Origin: Mucilaginibacter lappiensis
Lineage (GTDB): Bacteria > Bacteroidota > Bacteroidia > Sphingobacteriales > Sphingobacteriaceae
NCBI RefSeq assembly: GCF_900155965.1
Contig: NZ_FTMG01000003.1
Coordinates: 62,001 to 126,000, forward strand
Reading direction: 5' to 3'
DNA length: 64,000 nt
Below are positions 34,143-42,300 of the stretch, piece after piece (positions within the stretch are counted from its first letter, which is position 1; every line of letters starts with the position of its first letter). The position numbers were made by a program, and so were the translations under genes. The notes under the pieces are model-generated. The model was not told the origin of the DNA. It saw only the letters and a program-made list of their open reading frames with translations, and searched no databases.

Positions 34143-34712
34143 TTATTTCTGCTGAAAAAACAGCTTTTTGAGCCTTTGCAGGCATTTATATTTTTGTGTT
34201 TTGGCATTATCAGCATTAGTATAGCCAAAACGCTCGCAGATATCCTGCATTGATCTGTTATGTATATAAAAATCTTCCATAATGGTTTTGCAGGGCTCAC
34301 CCAGCAATTGCAGGGCACTTTCCATTTTACTAAACTGGATATCCCTTTCATTATGGTCATCAACCTCTTCTTCTACCGGCAGGTATTCTTCAAAATCACG
34401 GATATCGCCCCCGTACCTGTTCATATGGCTCAATCTTTTAAGCCAGAGCCGGCGGCAAACCGAATAGATATAAGTTTTAAGCTTACTGCTCAATTCAAAC
34501 TTGCCCGATTTGATTTTATTATAAAGAACGATGATGGCTTCCTGGTAAATATCTTTGGCATCATCCTCATCTCCGTTGTTATTGACAATTAACTGTAGTA
34601 TCATCGGAAAATAGGTAGTGTATAACTTTTTTAACACTATTTCCGAGTTGTTAAGTATACCAAGAACTATCTCGCTATCTGTTGGTGCCGAAGTCTTTAA
34701 CTCTTTATTCAC
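34143..34712 (-). CDS. RNA polymerase sigma-70 family (ECF-like) sigma factor
   Basis: A 189-residue sigma factor with region 2 at about residues 24-95 (ILNNSEIVLKKLYTTYFPMI, then DDAKDIYQEAIIVLYNKIKSG, then LKTYIYSVCRRLWLKRL) and region 4 at about 130-185 (LGEPCKTIMEDFYIHNRSMQDICERFGYTNADNAKTQKYKCLQRLKKLF). The start is GTG at 34712. The membrane anti-sigma/protease gene follows by 12 bases. Two copies of the GGGTTAC-N16-TATTAA site lie upstream on the same strand, so autoregulation is likely. The proximal copy is so close to the GTG that a transcript from it would begin at or after the start codon; the distal copy leaves a leader of about 120 bases. Confidence 0.9.
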   Translation of the reverse strand: MNKELKTSAPTDSEIVLGILNNSEIVLKKLYTTYFPMILQLIVNNNGDEDDAKDIYQEAIIVLYNKIKSGKFELSSKLKTYIYSVCRRLWLKRLSHMNRYGGDIRDFEEYLPVEEEVDDHNERDIQFSKMESALQLLGEPCKTIMEDFYIHNRSMQDICERFGYTNADNAKTQKYKCLQRLKKLFFQQK

Positions 34713-34714
34713 TC

Positions 34715-34743
34715 TTAATACTATTTATACGAAATTGTAACCC
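34715..34743 (-). promoter_or_regulatory. Sigma-type promoter motif, proximal to the sigma gene
   Basis: On the minus strand GGGTTAC (34743-34737), 16 bases, TATTAA (34720-34715). The -10-like box ends two bases from the GTG start codon, so its use as a promoter for the full-length protein is doubtful. Confidence 0.6.
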
Positions 34744-34839
34744 ATCATTATAAAAAATAATTTAACTAAAATAAATTATTAGTACCAACGCGGATATTTA
34801 GTGTTGTAACAATTATACGCCCGAATGTTTTATTCGTTT

Positions 34840-34868
34840 TTAATACTATAATTTAAACAAGGTAACCC
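34840..34868 (-). promoter_or_regulatory. Sigma-type promoter motif, distal to the sigma gene
   Basis: On the minus strand GGGTTAC (34868-34862), 16 bases, TATTAA (34845-34840), with the same G just before TATTAA as in the other copies. It lies 128 bases upstream of the sigma start codon. Confidence 0.75.
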
Positions 34869-34983
34869 AAGCCTTTTTTACCCCGTTTTTTATCAGGCGG
34901 CAAATCTGCAATAAAAAAAAACGGCCTCAAAAATATTTTGTTAATCAAAGCCCCTACACGCTATTTCCCTCCAGCAGCCAATT

Positions 34984-35012
34984 AGGTTACCTTTTTATTT
35001 TTATGGTATTAA
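34984..35012 (+). promoter_or_regulatory. Sigma-type promoter motif before lipoprotein 1
   Basis: AGGTTAC at 34984-34990, 16 bases, TATTAA at 35007-35012; 38 bases separate it from the ATG. Confidence 0.75.
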
Positions 35013-35050
35013 TATCAAAAACAAACAATTAAAACTTAAAACATATCCAA

Positions 35051-35275
35051 ATGAAAAATTCAATCAAAACCGGCTTAGCCGCATTAGTTATTGCCATTTC
35101 TTTCTCAGCTTGCGGCGGTCATGCTTCAAAAACACCGACTGACTCAGCAAAAACCAGCGCTACTAAAATTGATTCAGCCAAAATTGATTCGGCTAAAACG
35201 CTTGCTGCCGACTCTGCCACAGCTGCTGCTGCCGACTCCGCTACGGCTGTTCTTTCCGATTCAACTAAAAAATAA
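35051..35275 (+). CDS. DSAK-repeat lipoprotein, paralogue 1
   Basis: This 74-residue protein has a lipoprotein signal with a lipobox ending at Cys21 (ALVIAISFSAC). The mature part is low-complexity, made of repeated Asp-Ser-Ala-Lys/Thr units (TDSAKTSATKIDSAKIDSAK, then DSATAAAADSATAVLSDSTKK). It contains no aromatic residue after the lipobox and no folded-domain pattern. It is the first of three tandem paralogues, each with the same promoter-like motif. The role is unknown; a flexible envelope-tethered spacer or a sacrificial substrate of the neighbouring protease is speculation. Confidence 0.75.
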   Translation: MKNSIKTGLAALVIAISFSACGGHASKTPTDSAKTSATKIDSAKIDSAKTLAADSATAAAADSATAVLSDSTKK

Positions 35276-35378
35276 CAAGTAACCCACAAACAAATAAAAA
35301 TCTTATACCTTTTTTTAACCTGTTTATCAGTTATTTACAAACAATAAAAGGTAATTTATATTTTTCTTGAAAAAACTT

Positions 35379-35407
35379 GGGTTACCTTTTATTCCTAAAA
35401 GTATTAA
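35379..35407 (+). promoter_or_regulatory. Sigma-type promoter motif before lipoprotein 2
   Basis: GGGTTAC at 35379-35385, 16 bases, TATTAA at 35402-35407; 45 bases before the ATG. AAAAGGTAA about 25 bases upstream makes an inverted repeat with TTACCTTTT of the site. Confidence 0.78.
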
Positions 35408-35452
35408 CACTCGAAAACGATCACAAAATATTTAAATTTTAAAACTCACAAA

Positions 35453-35677
35453 ATGAAAAATTCATTCAAATTAGGTTTCTTAGCTTTAGCTATCGCTGTT
35501 TCTTTCGCTGCTTGTAAAGGTTCTGGTTCAGCTTCAACTACTGATTCAACTGCTAAAGCTGATTCTACTAAAGTTGATTCTGCTAAAACTGATTCAGCTA
35601 CTAAAGTTGACTCTACTGCTAAAGCTGGTGCAACTAAAGTTGACTCAGTTAAAAAAGATACTGCTGCTAAGAAATAA
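35453..35677 (+). CDS. DSAK-repeat lipoprotein, paralogue 2
   Basis: The 74-residue paralogue has a nearly identical signal (MKNSFKLGFLALAIAVSFAAC, lipobox Cys21) followed by KGSGSAS. The rest is repeated DS(T/A)(K/A) units: TDSTAKADSTKVDSAKTDSA continues to VDSVKKDTAAKK. Acidic and basic residues alternate regularly. The signal peptide and KGSGSA start are shared with paralogue 3, showing recent duplication. Mature residues next to Cys are Lys-Gly-Ser rather than the acidic surface-export signal reported for Bacteroidota lipoproteins, so periplasmic-face anchoring is more likely (inference). Confidence 0.78.
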   Translation: MKNSFKLGFLALAIAVSFAACKGSGSASTTDSTAKADSTKVDSAKTDSATKVDSTAKAGATKVDSVKKDTAAKK

Positions 35678-35689
35678 TTTTACCACAAT

Positions 35690-35730
35690 AAAAAAGGCTT
35701 TAGAAATATAATTTCTGATTCCTTTTTATT
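35690..35730 (+). terminator. Terminator after lipoprotein 2
   Basis: AAAAAGGCTTTAGAAAT pairs with ATTTCTGATTCCTTTTT, an interrupted stem followed by ATTG. Confidence 0.6.
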
Positions 35731-35788
35731 GATTTTTTAGTTATTCGTTAATTTATAAAAGGTAATCTGTAATTTTTTTTAAAATTAT

Positions 35789-35817
35789 GGGTTACCTTTT
35801 GTTGTTTACTGTATTAA
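35789..35817 (+). promoter_or_regulatory. Sigma-type promoter motif before lipoprotein 3
   Basis: GGGTTAC at 35789-35795, 16 bases, TATTAA at 35812-35817; 37 bases before the ATG. As before lipoprotein 2, an AAAAGGTAA copy lies upstream in inverse orientation. Confidence 0.78.
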
Positions 35818-35854
35818 CAACAAAACTATTAAATCACTTATTAAAAAATTAAAC

Positions 35855-36073
35855 ATGAAAAATTCATTCAAACTTGGCTTTTTAGCCCTGGCTATCGCTA
35901 CTTCATTTGCTGCTTGTAAAGGTTCTGGTTCGGCAGCAGGTGCTGATTCAGCAAAAATGGACTCAGCTAAAATGGATTCAGCTAAAACTACTGCTGTTGA
36001 TTCAACTAAAATGTCAATGAAAGATTCTACTAAAATGGATTCAGCTAAAAAAGACACAGCTAAAAAAATGTAA
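35855..36073 (+). CDS. DSAK-repeat lipoprotein, paralogue 3
   Basis: A 72-residue paralogue with the same signal peptide and KGSGSA start after Cys21. The repeats here are mostly Met-Asp-Ser-Ala-Lys (ADSAKMDSAKMDSAKTTAVD, then KMSMKDSTKMDSAKKDTAKK). A strong terminator follows at 36096-36126. The methionines in the repeat are peculiar to this copy. Confidence 0.78.
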   Translation: MKNSFKLGFLALAIATSFAACKGSGSAAGADSAKMDSAKMDSAKTTAVDSTKMSMKDSTKMDSAKKDTAKKM

Positions 36074-36095
36074 TTTTTCTTTTTTTAGAAACAAA

Positions 36096-36126
36096 GAAAC
36101 GCCCTGGTTTACCGGGGCGTTTTTTG
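36096..36126 (+). terminator. Terminator after lipoprotein 3
   Basis: AACGCCCTGG and CCGGGGCGTT form the stem, followed by TTTTT. Confidence 0.9.
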
Positions 36127-36193
36127 TTTGATACCGGTTTTACATCAAAACAATTTGGATAGATATTGCTTCATATGGTAAGTTTAAAATCAT

Positions 36194-36637
36194 ATGAAAT
36201 ATTCGGAATGGCAATTACTCAGTAAAGACGAGCGCAAAACTATAGGCTGGCACCGGCACCCCCATATTAAAACGGCCACGCTTTTTAGCATCACTTTTAT
36301 TATAGTTTTTATTGCGGTAATTTTTGGTATCAGCAAAAACAGTACGGTACACCTTAATCGTAAACCTACGGGCCAGGAAGCTTTTAATATGGCCCGGGGA
36401 ATTGTAAAAGATCATTTAAAGCAACCCTCAACCGCCCTGTTTCCTGATCGTGATTTTAAGCCGTTGATTGACACTGCTACCAATAGCTACCAGATCCAAT
36501 CAACCGTAAAAGCCTTAAACGCTACCGGCAAAACAATAAATTCTGTTTGGGTGGTGGATATGAATTACACAGGTGGCGATTGGTCTGAAAAAACAAGCTG
36601 GCAGGTTAAATCTGTAAGCATATCGCCAGAAAACTAA
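36194..36637 (+). CDS. Single-pass membrane protein, function unknown
   Basis: The 147-residue protein has an N-terminal cytoplasmic segment, one membrane helix (about residues 28-48, LFSITFIIVFIAVIFGI) and a 95-residue extracytoplasmic domain. The latter contains ARGIVKDHLKQPSTALFPDRDFKP and SYQIQSTVKALNATGKTINSVWVVDMNYTGGDW, a pattern seen in small exported domains with four or five strands (cytochrome-c-oxidase-assembly-like 'FMNxxxWxxx' groups are not a good match). I cannot assign a family. It is not preceded by the sigma-type motif. Confidence 0.65.
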   Translation: MKYSEWQLLSKDERKTIGWHRHPHIKTATLFSITFIIVFIAVIFGISKNSTVHLNRKPTGQEAFNMARGIVKDHLKQPSTALFPDRDFKPLIDTATNSYQIQSTVKALNATGKTINSVWVVDMNYTGGDWSEKTSWQVKSVSISPEN

Positions 36638-36656
36638 ACAGCAAAGCTTCTTACAT

Positions 36657-36690
36657 AAAAAAAGACCGGCCAAATGGTCGGTCTTTTTTT
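36657..36690. terminator. Bidirectional terminator
   Basis: AAAAAAAGACCGGCC and its partner GGTCGGTCTTTTTTT form a strong stem between convergent genes. Confidence 0.9.
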
Positions 36691-36705
36691 ATGTAAGATT
36701 ATCTT

Positions 36706-37161
36706 TTATTGAACCCGGTCGCGCAGGGCCTTTATTTCGTCATGAGCATCAAGCAGTTCATTCAATTGTGTGTTCACCACTCCGCGCAAATGAGCCGACA
36801 AAGATTTCTCTTCCAAAGCTTCACGATAAGCTTTAACAATCGCATCTTCTCCAAATTCGCATTCTTCCAGTATATCATGCGTATCATGAGCGGTAAATGC
36901 CGCTTTAACATCTAACCAGGTACGGTGAATTTTACCGCTGGTGGTTGTACCGTTATCGATATCCTGCCCTAATACCTGAATTTCGGTCCCCAACTCCAAT
37001 TTAAACCGATGACTATCGCCAATCAGTGTAGTAAAAAGTGCTTTAAGATCGGTTTCATTTTCTTTCAGATCTTTTAAAGCGCGTTGGTATCCTTCAGTGC
37101 GATCATTATTAATCTGTACCAGGTCATTTAATACCTCGGCTGTTGCTTGTGTGTTTTCCAT
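36706..37161 (-). CDS. PA2169 family four-helix-bundle protein (DUF2383)
   Basis: I start it at 37161 (MENTQATAEVLNDLVQINND), giving 151 residues; the frame continues ten codons upstream. It is an all-helical ferritin-like bundle with the family pattern LNDLVQINNDRTEGYQRALKDL, then FTTLIGDSHRFKLELGTEI, then GKIHRTWLDVKAAFTAHDTHDILEECEFGEDAIVKAYREAL. Members are common in Bacteroidota and are often stress-induced; the function is unknown. It is cotranscribed at most with the small lipoprotein encoded just upstream. Confidence 0.88.
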   Translation of the reverse strand: MENTQATAEVLNDLVQINNDRTEGYQRALKDLKENETDLKALFTTLIGDSHRFKLELGTEIQVLGQDIDNGTTTSGKIHRTWLDVKAAFTAHDTHDILEECEFGEDAIVKAYREALEEKSLSAHLRGVVNTQLNELLDAHDEIKALRDRVQ

Positions 37162-37249
37162 AGTTGTAAGTTTTATACAGAAGCAACGCACCAGAAATTA
37201 AATTGTTTAATTTAAAATATAAAATTTATCTTATTTATAAATAAAACCA

Positions 37250-37417
37250 TCATGACTTTCCGCGGAACAAAGAGATGATCCAAATGAGTAGCAGGATAAC
37301 TACAACTACGGCTATAATACCGACAACGGCGCCTGCTTTAAATATTCCTGTAATAACCGAACAGCCACTCATCGTGAACAGCAATAGGGCAATAAGTACT
37401 AAATGTGCATTTTTCAT
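37250..37417 (-). CDS. Small MSGCS-type membrane lipoprotein (55 aa)
   Basis: This gene is below usual ORF cut-offs. Translation on the minus strand from ATG at 37417 gives 55 residues: a signal MKNAHLVLIALLLFTMSGCS with a lipobox Cys19, then VITGIFKAGAVVGIIAVVVV continuing into a second hydrophobic stretch, and a basic end FRGKS. The same layout (SGCSVIxGIFKAGxxVGI, one membrane helix) occurs in many Bacteroidota small proteins, sometimes mislabelled as a phosphatidate cytidylyltransferase. It lies 88 bases upstream of the DUF2383 gene, a pairing that suggests envelope-stress roles for both (inference). Confidence 0.8.
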   Translation of the reverse strand: MKNAHLVLIALLLFTMSGCSVITGIFKAGAVVGIIAVVVVILLLIWIISLFRGKS

Positions 37418-37650
37418 ATGTTAATTATTTGTTGGTGATTGTATCTACTACAGTACTGCACAGTTTTTTGTTTGCCGTAATTTATTCCACTCAAAAAGCT
37501 ATACCTATAAAGCCCCACCTATAAATCACAGCCAGTAATTTAAAAAAACAGCCTAACTTCCAGGCATATAGTTGTTCATTATTAAATATTAAGTAAAACA
37601 ATATAGGTTTTTAAGACAGATAAGTATTTTTACTGCCTACTTATAAAGCC

Positions 37651-39156
37651 ATGTTTAATATGCTTTTCTCCATAAATAATGCTACCGTAAGGTTTCTGAC
37701 CAATACATTGTTTAATAACCTTACTTTCAAAATAAATAAAGGTGAACACTGGGCATTAATAGGCGAAAGCGGCTCAGGTAAAAGCGCCTTGCTACAAACT
37801 ATAGCGGGGCGTTTTAATATTACCGGGGGAACTACTAATTATTATTTTCAGGACGATGTTCCGAATTTGCAGGTTGCCGAAAATGGCCAGAATTTACATA
37901 GCAAACTAATATCGTTGGTTGAACCCAAACACCATTTCAGGAATTTATCAAACACTACGGATTTTTATTACCAGCAACGATACAACTCCTCAGATTCTGA
38001 AGATGCGCTAACCGTTAATGATTATTTATTGTCTGTTAAAAGCATCCATCGCCCCGGTACACAGTGGACTTTGGACAAAACACTTACCCTGTTAAACCTT
38101 CACGCTTTACGCGATAAGCAACTCATCAAACTCTCCAACGGCGAAACAAAGCGTTTAATGCTGGCTGCGGCCTTACTTAAAAACCCCTTATTACTCTTGC
38201 TCGACAATCCATTGACGGGCTTGGATGTAAAAACCAGGCAGGAGTTTACTGGCATTATTGACCAGATAACAGCATCCGGAATCAGCATCATTATAGCTAC
38301 ATCTGTACATGAAATACCCGAAGCCATTACTCACGTAGCCGTTTTAAAAAACGGAAAAATTATTCATGAAAGTACCCGGGACGCCTTTAACCCGGAACTA
38401 TTTACCATAAACACATCAGACAATATTGATCATCAAGAACTTACGGCACTATTAAATATCAATAAAAACCCGGTTGTTTTTAACCAGATTGTAACCATGG
38501 ATAAGGTACATATTCAATATGGCGATAAGATAATTTTGGATGATATAAACTGGCAAATCAAAATCGGCGACAGATGGGCCCTGCTTGGCCCTAACGGCGC
38601 AGGTAAATCAACTTTATTGAGTTTGATTAATGGCGATAACCCGCAGGCCTATGCCAACAACATTATTTTGTTTGATAAAAAACGAGGCACCGGCGAAAGT
38701 ATCTGGGATATCAAAAAGAAGATCGGTTTTGTATCACCCGAGCTGCATCAGTACTTCCCTACCGATAATAGCTGCCTGCAGGTAATTGAATCGGGTTATT
38801 ATGATACGCTTGGCTTATTCAGGCCGAGCAATAAAGAGCGGGCAGATATTGCCTTAAGATGGATGAAAGCGCTGGAGATTGACCGCTACGCCCGTACCTT
38901 ATTAAAAAATATACCAGCCAGCGCCCAACGCTTGTGTTTACTGGCCCGCGCGCTGATCAAAAACCCGGCTTTGCTTATTTTTGATGAACCCTGCCAGGGT
39001 ATGGACGACCATCAGCAGCTCCATTTTAAAAACCTGGTGGATACCATTTGCAGCCTGAGTAATGTTACCCTTATTTATGTAACCCATTACCAGCATGAAA
39101 TACCCAATAGCGTTGATAAGGTGCTGCGATTAGACAAGGGGAAAATGGTGAATTGA
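37651..39156 (+). CDS. Twin ABC ATPase (ModF/PhrA-like)
   Basis: The 501-residue protein holds two ABC domains and no membrane helix. Domain 1 has Walker A GESGSGKS (residues 38-45), signature LSNGETKR (near 160) and Walker B LLLLLDNPL (near 181). Domain 2 has Walker A GPNGAGKS (near 313), Walker B ALLIFDEPC (near 441) and a degenerate signature (PASAQRLCL instead of LSGGQ). The layout matches the ModF/PhrA group, described near molybdate transport genes, though none are here. Soluble twin ATPases also include ABC-F translation factors, but the characteristic linker is lacking. The partner or process is unknown. Confidence 0.8.
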   Translation: MFNMLFSINNATVRFLTNTLFNNLTFKINKGEHWALIGESGSGKSALLQTIAGRFNITGGTTNYYFQDDVPNLQVAENGQNLHSKLISLVEPKHHFRNLSNTTDFYYQQRYNSSDSEDALTVNDYLLSVKSIHRPGTQWTLDKTLTLLNLHALRDKQLIKLSNGETKRLMLAAALLKNPLLLLLDNPLTGLDVKTRQEFTGIIDQITASGISIIIATSVHEIPEAITHVAVLKNGKIIHESTRDAFNPELFTINTSDNIDHQELTALLNINKNPVVFNQIVTMDKVHIQYGDKIILDDINWQIKIGDRWALLGPNGAGKSTLLSLINGDNPQAYANNIILFDKKRGTGESIWDIKKKIGFVSPELHQYFPTDNSCLQVIESGYYDTLGLFRPSNKERADIALRWMKALEIDRYARTLLKNIPASAQRLCLLARALIKNPALLIFDEPCQGMDDHQQLHFKNLVDTICSLSNVTLIYVTHYQHEIPNSVDKVLRLDKGKMVN

Positions 39157-39395
39157 TGGCAGTAAAACGCCACATCTACAATAGCATATTCTCATCATTA
39201 CACTTAAATATTTCTTAATAGTTAAGTATAATTTTATTAATCTGTATCATATTTTTCTTTTAAATGCTATTTGTTTATTCATTTTGTTCATTACTTTAAA
39301 CGCTATATCCTTCTGACGAAACGCACGTAATAACCCGTAAATTACTTATTAGTTTAATAGCTTATAAGAATATCTGTGGTTATAACCTGCGTTTT

Positions 39396-42300
39396 ATGAA
39401 AAGCCTTTTACATTATTTGATATTGTTGCTGATACTGCTTGGTTTACAGGTAACAAATGTAAAAGCGCAGGTTACACATACATGGAATGGAACAAATCTT
39501 TCCGGAACACCCGCGGTATATGATTGGAACGACCCGACAAATTGGGTACCCGCAACAGTTCCCCAGGCTAATGACCCAGTTTTAATAAACGCCGCTTTAG
39601 CTGTTATTAATGCACCAACCGTAACTGGTACTGCTCAATGCGCCTCCATCTCTTTTAATGCACTGGTCGCGTTAGTTAATATCCCATTAACTGTTAATGG
39701 TATTTTAACTGTATCCGGGGTTATTGCACTGCAGCCTACATTACTCACCGGTTATAATGTACCGTTATCAGGTACAGGCACACTTAATTGCGGTTCCATA
39801 CAAGTAGGGAGCGCTGCGGTTCTTTCATCCTTACTTGGTGTTTATGATTTACGTTTGAGTTCAACGATAGCCAATCTAAATGTTACGGGAGGTGTAACTA
39901 TCTATTCACTTACATTAGTTCTTGGTTTAGGCAGGATAACCGGCGCATTTTCGTTACAAAATGGGACCACTACAATTGGTGGTCAGATATTAACACAATA
40001 CGTTACAGTTCTGGGAGCCGCAGGCAGTTCCAGATTCAGCATTGATCCTCCTACTGGCTCTAATGCTATACTAAATCTTACCAATGCAGTCCCACTCACT
40101 ACAACCCCTACAGGCGGCGCATCCTATTCAGGCATTATTGATTTTTACAACAGCACGGGAACCGGGCAAGCTACTGTTAACTATGCCTATACCGGTGCGG
40201 GTACACAAACGGTATACTCAACAACCGGCTTTAGTAACTTAGACGTAAGTCCGGCTTTATATCAAAATTTAACATTTACAGGAACAGGCAATAAGCAACC
40301 TAATATATCAACGGGCTTGCTAACCGTTGCTGGTAATATTGATAATTCGGCAAGCTCGCCTATTGATTTTGTGACTAATAAAAATACCGTTCAATTAACC
40401 GGTACTACCCAAACTATTGCAGGTGGGTCATACGCCAACACTGTCTTGCCAGCTTCACCAATTGGCACCGTATTTTATAACCTTACATCAACAGCCACAA
40501 CGGCCACACTAAGCGGGCGTAATAACATAGCAGCGCTGGGAACTTTGGCTTTTTTAAAAACCAGCAACACCACCATGAATGTGGATGCTACAGCAACCAA
40601 CAGCCTCACCCTGTTATCAAACAGTACCGGCGATGCCAGCATAGCCAGTTTAAGCGCAGATGCCAGCGCCACCGCCATCACAGCCACGGTTACCGGCACC
40701 CTTAACGTACAACGCTATGTAAAAGGCGGTGGCGGATCAACCGGGCCACGCCGTTATATGCTGATCTCATCGCCGGTTGCCAATGCATCGGCCAATGCTT
40801 ATAACCTGCTGCCATTTTTTGCCACTACTTATATTAGCGGGCCGGGTGGTGCAGGCAATGGTTTTGACACTTCTCCCCAAAACAACCCATCCGTTTTTAT
40901 CTATGACGAAAATGCACCGCTGACAACCAACCCCAACGTGGTAACAGGCAATGAATTTAAAGGCTTTGCTACCATTAACGAAACCGTACCAATGGGCAAT
41001 GGGTTAGAATATTATTTCAGGGGCAGCCGTACGGGTGTATTAAGTTCTGCCGTATTTATAAGCCCCTTCCCTGCTCCAGACAATGCCACGTTAAATTTTT
41101 CGGGCGCTGTATATAAAGGCGCTGGTACCAATGGCGCTTTTACCGCAAGTATCATCAATTTTCCTGCTACTCCCCCCACCTATTACAGTTCATCAGCGGT
41201 TACGTTGTCAAACAATTTATCATATGCCAGTTCTGCTTCTACCAAAAAAGGGCTCAACCTGGTAGGTAATCCCTATCCTTCGGTTATCGACCTGCAAAAA
41301 GTTTACTCGGGGAACAGCAATGCTTACAGGTATTATTATATGCTGGTAAAAAATATCAGTACAGGCGCCAATAGCTTCTCAACTAAATATGCTGTTTATG
41401 ATGCTACCAATTCCGGAACTCCACCTGCAGGAGCCAGCAGGTACGCTGTATCCGGACAAGGCTTTTTTATAACTGCTGCTAATGCAACCTCAACATTAAC
41501 ATTTAACGAGGGGATGAAAGTGCCTTATAGCTCCTATACATCACCTGCTTCAACCAGCCCGGTGTTTAACGTGATACGCAACCCAAGTGTGGTAGCTAAA
41601 ACCCTGGCTGTTAGTCCCGATAAAGCCAATAATACACAACAGGTAACAGCTGCGGCCGCCCCGGCAGCGGCCCAAACCAATGCAGACCCCATGCCGCGAT
41701 TACGTTTAGAGATGATGAAGGATACCAATATATTGAATACAGCCGACATTGCCTTTGATAAAAACTCCAGTGCTAAATTTGTACCCGGCGAGGATGCGCC
41801 ATACATAGCAGCATCGGGTCAGGGCGATTTCTTTTATTCGCAATCGGCCGATTCTGTTGGTTGTTTTGCCAATTATATCGGTAACCTGGAAAAACTAAAA
41901 CGCATCAATTTATTTATCGCGTTTTCGAATTTTGGGCAGTACAAAATTACCTCGCCTATTAAATCAAATATCGACGAACGCTATACCATCTACTTAAAAG
42001 ACAAATACACTAACGACTCCTTAGATGTGGTGCATAACCCTGTTTATACTTTTAACGTCGATCAAAATGCAGCCAGTTATCCCCGGGATCGTTTTTACCT
42101 GAGCATTGGCATTGCTCCGGGGCATGAATATAAATTATTAGGCTTTAGCGGCAGTAAGGTAACGGGAGGCATTCAGCTAACATGGAAAACTGATAATGAA
42201 AGTAATTTCACGGGTTTCGTGGTTCAAAAAAGCACTAACGGTGGTAAGTCATTTGAAGTGATAGACACCTTACAATCAACCGGTGCGGGTAGTTATACCT

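Noticed and set aside
35051-36073. Tandem similar units that could suggest a CRISPR array
   Set aside because: The units are 72-74-codon genes with start and stop codons and promoters, spaced about 400 bases apart; there are no 20-50-base repeats with unique spacers and no cas genes.
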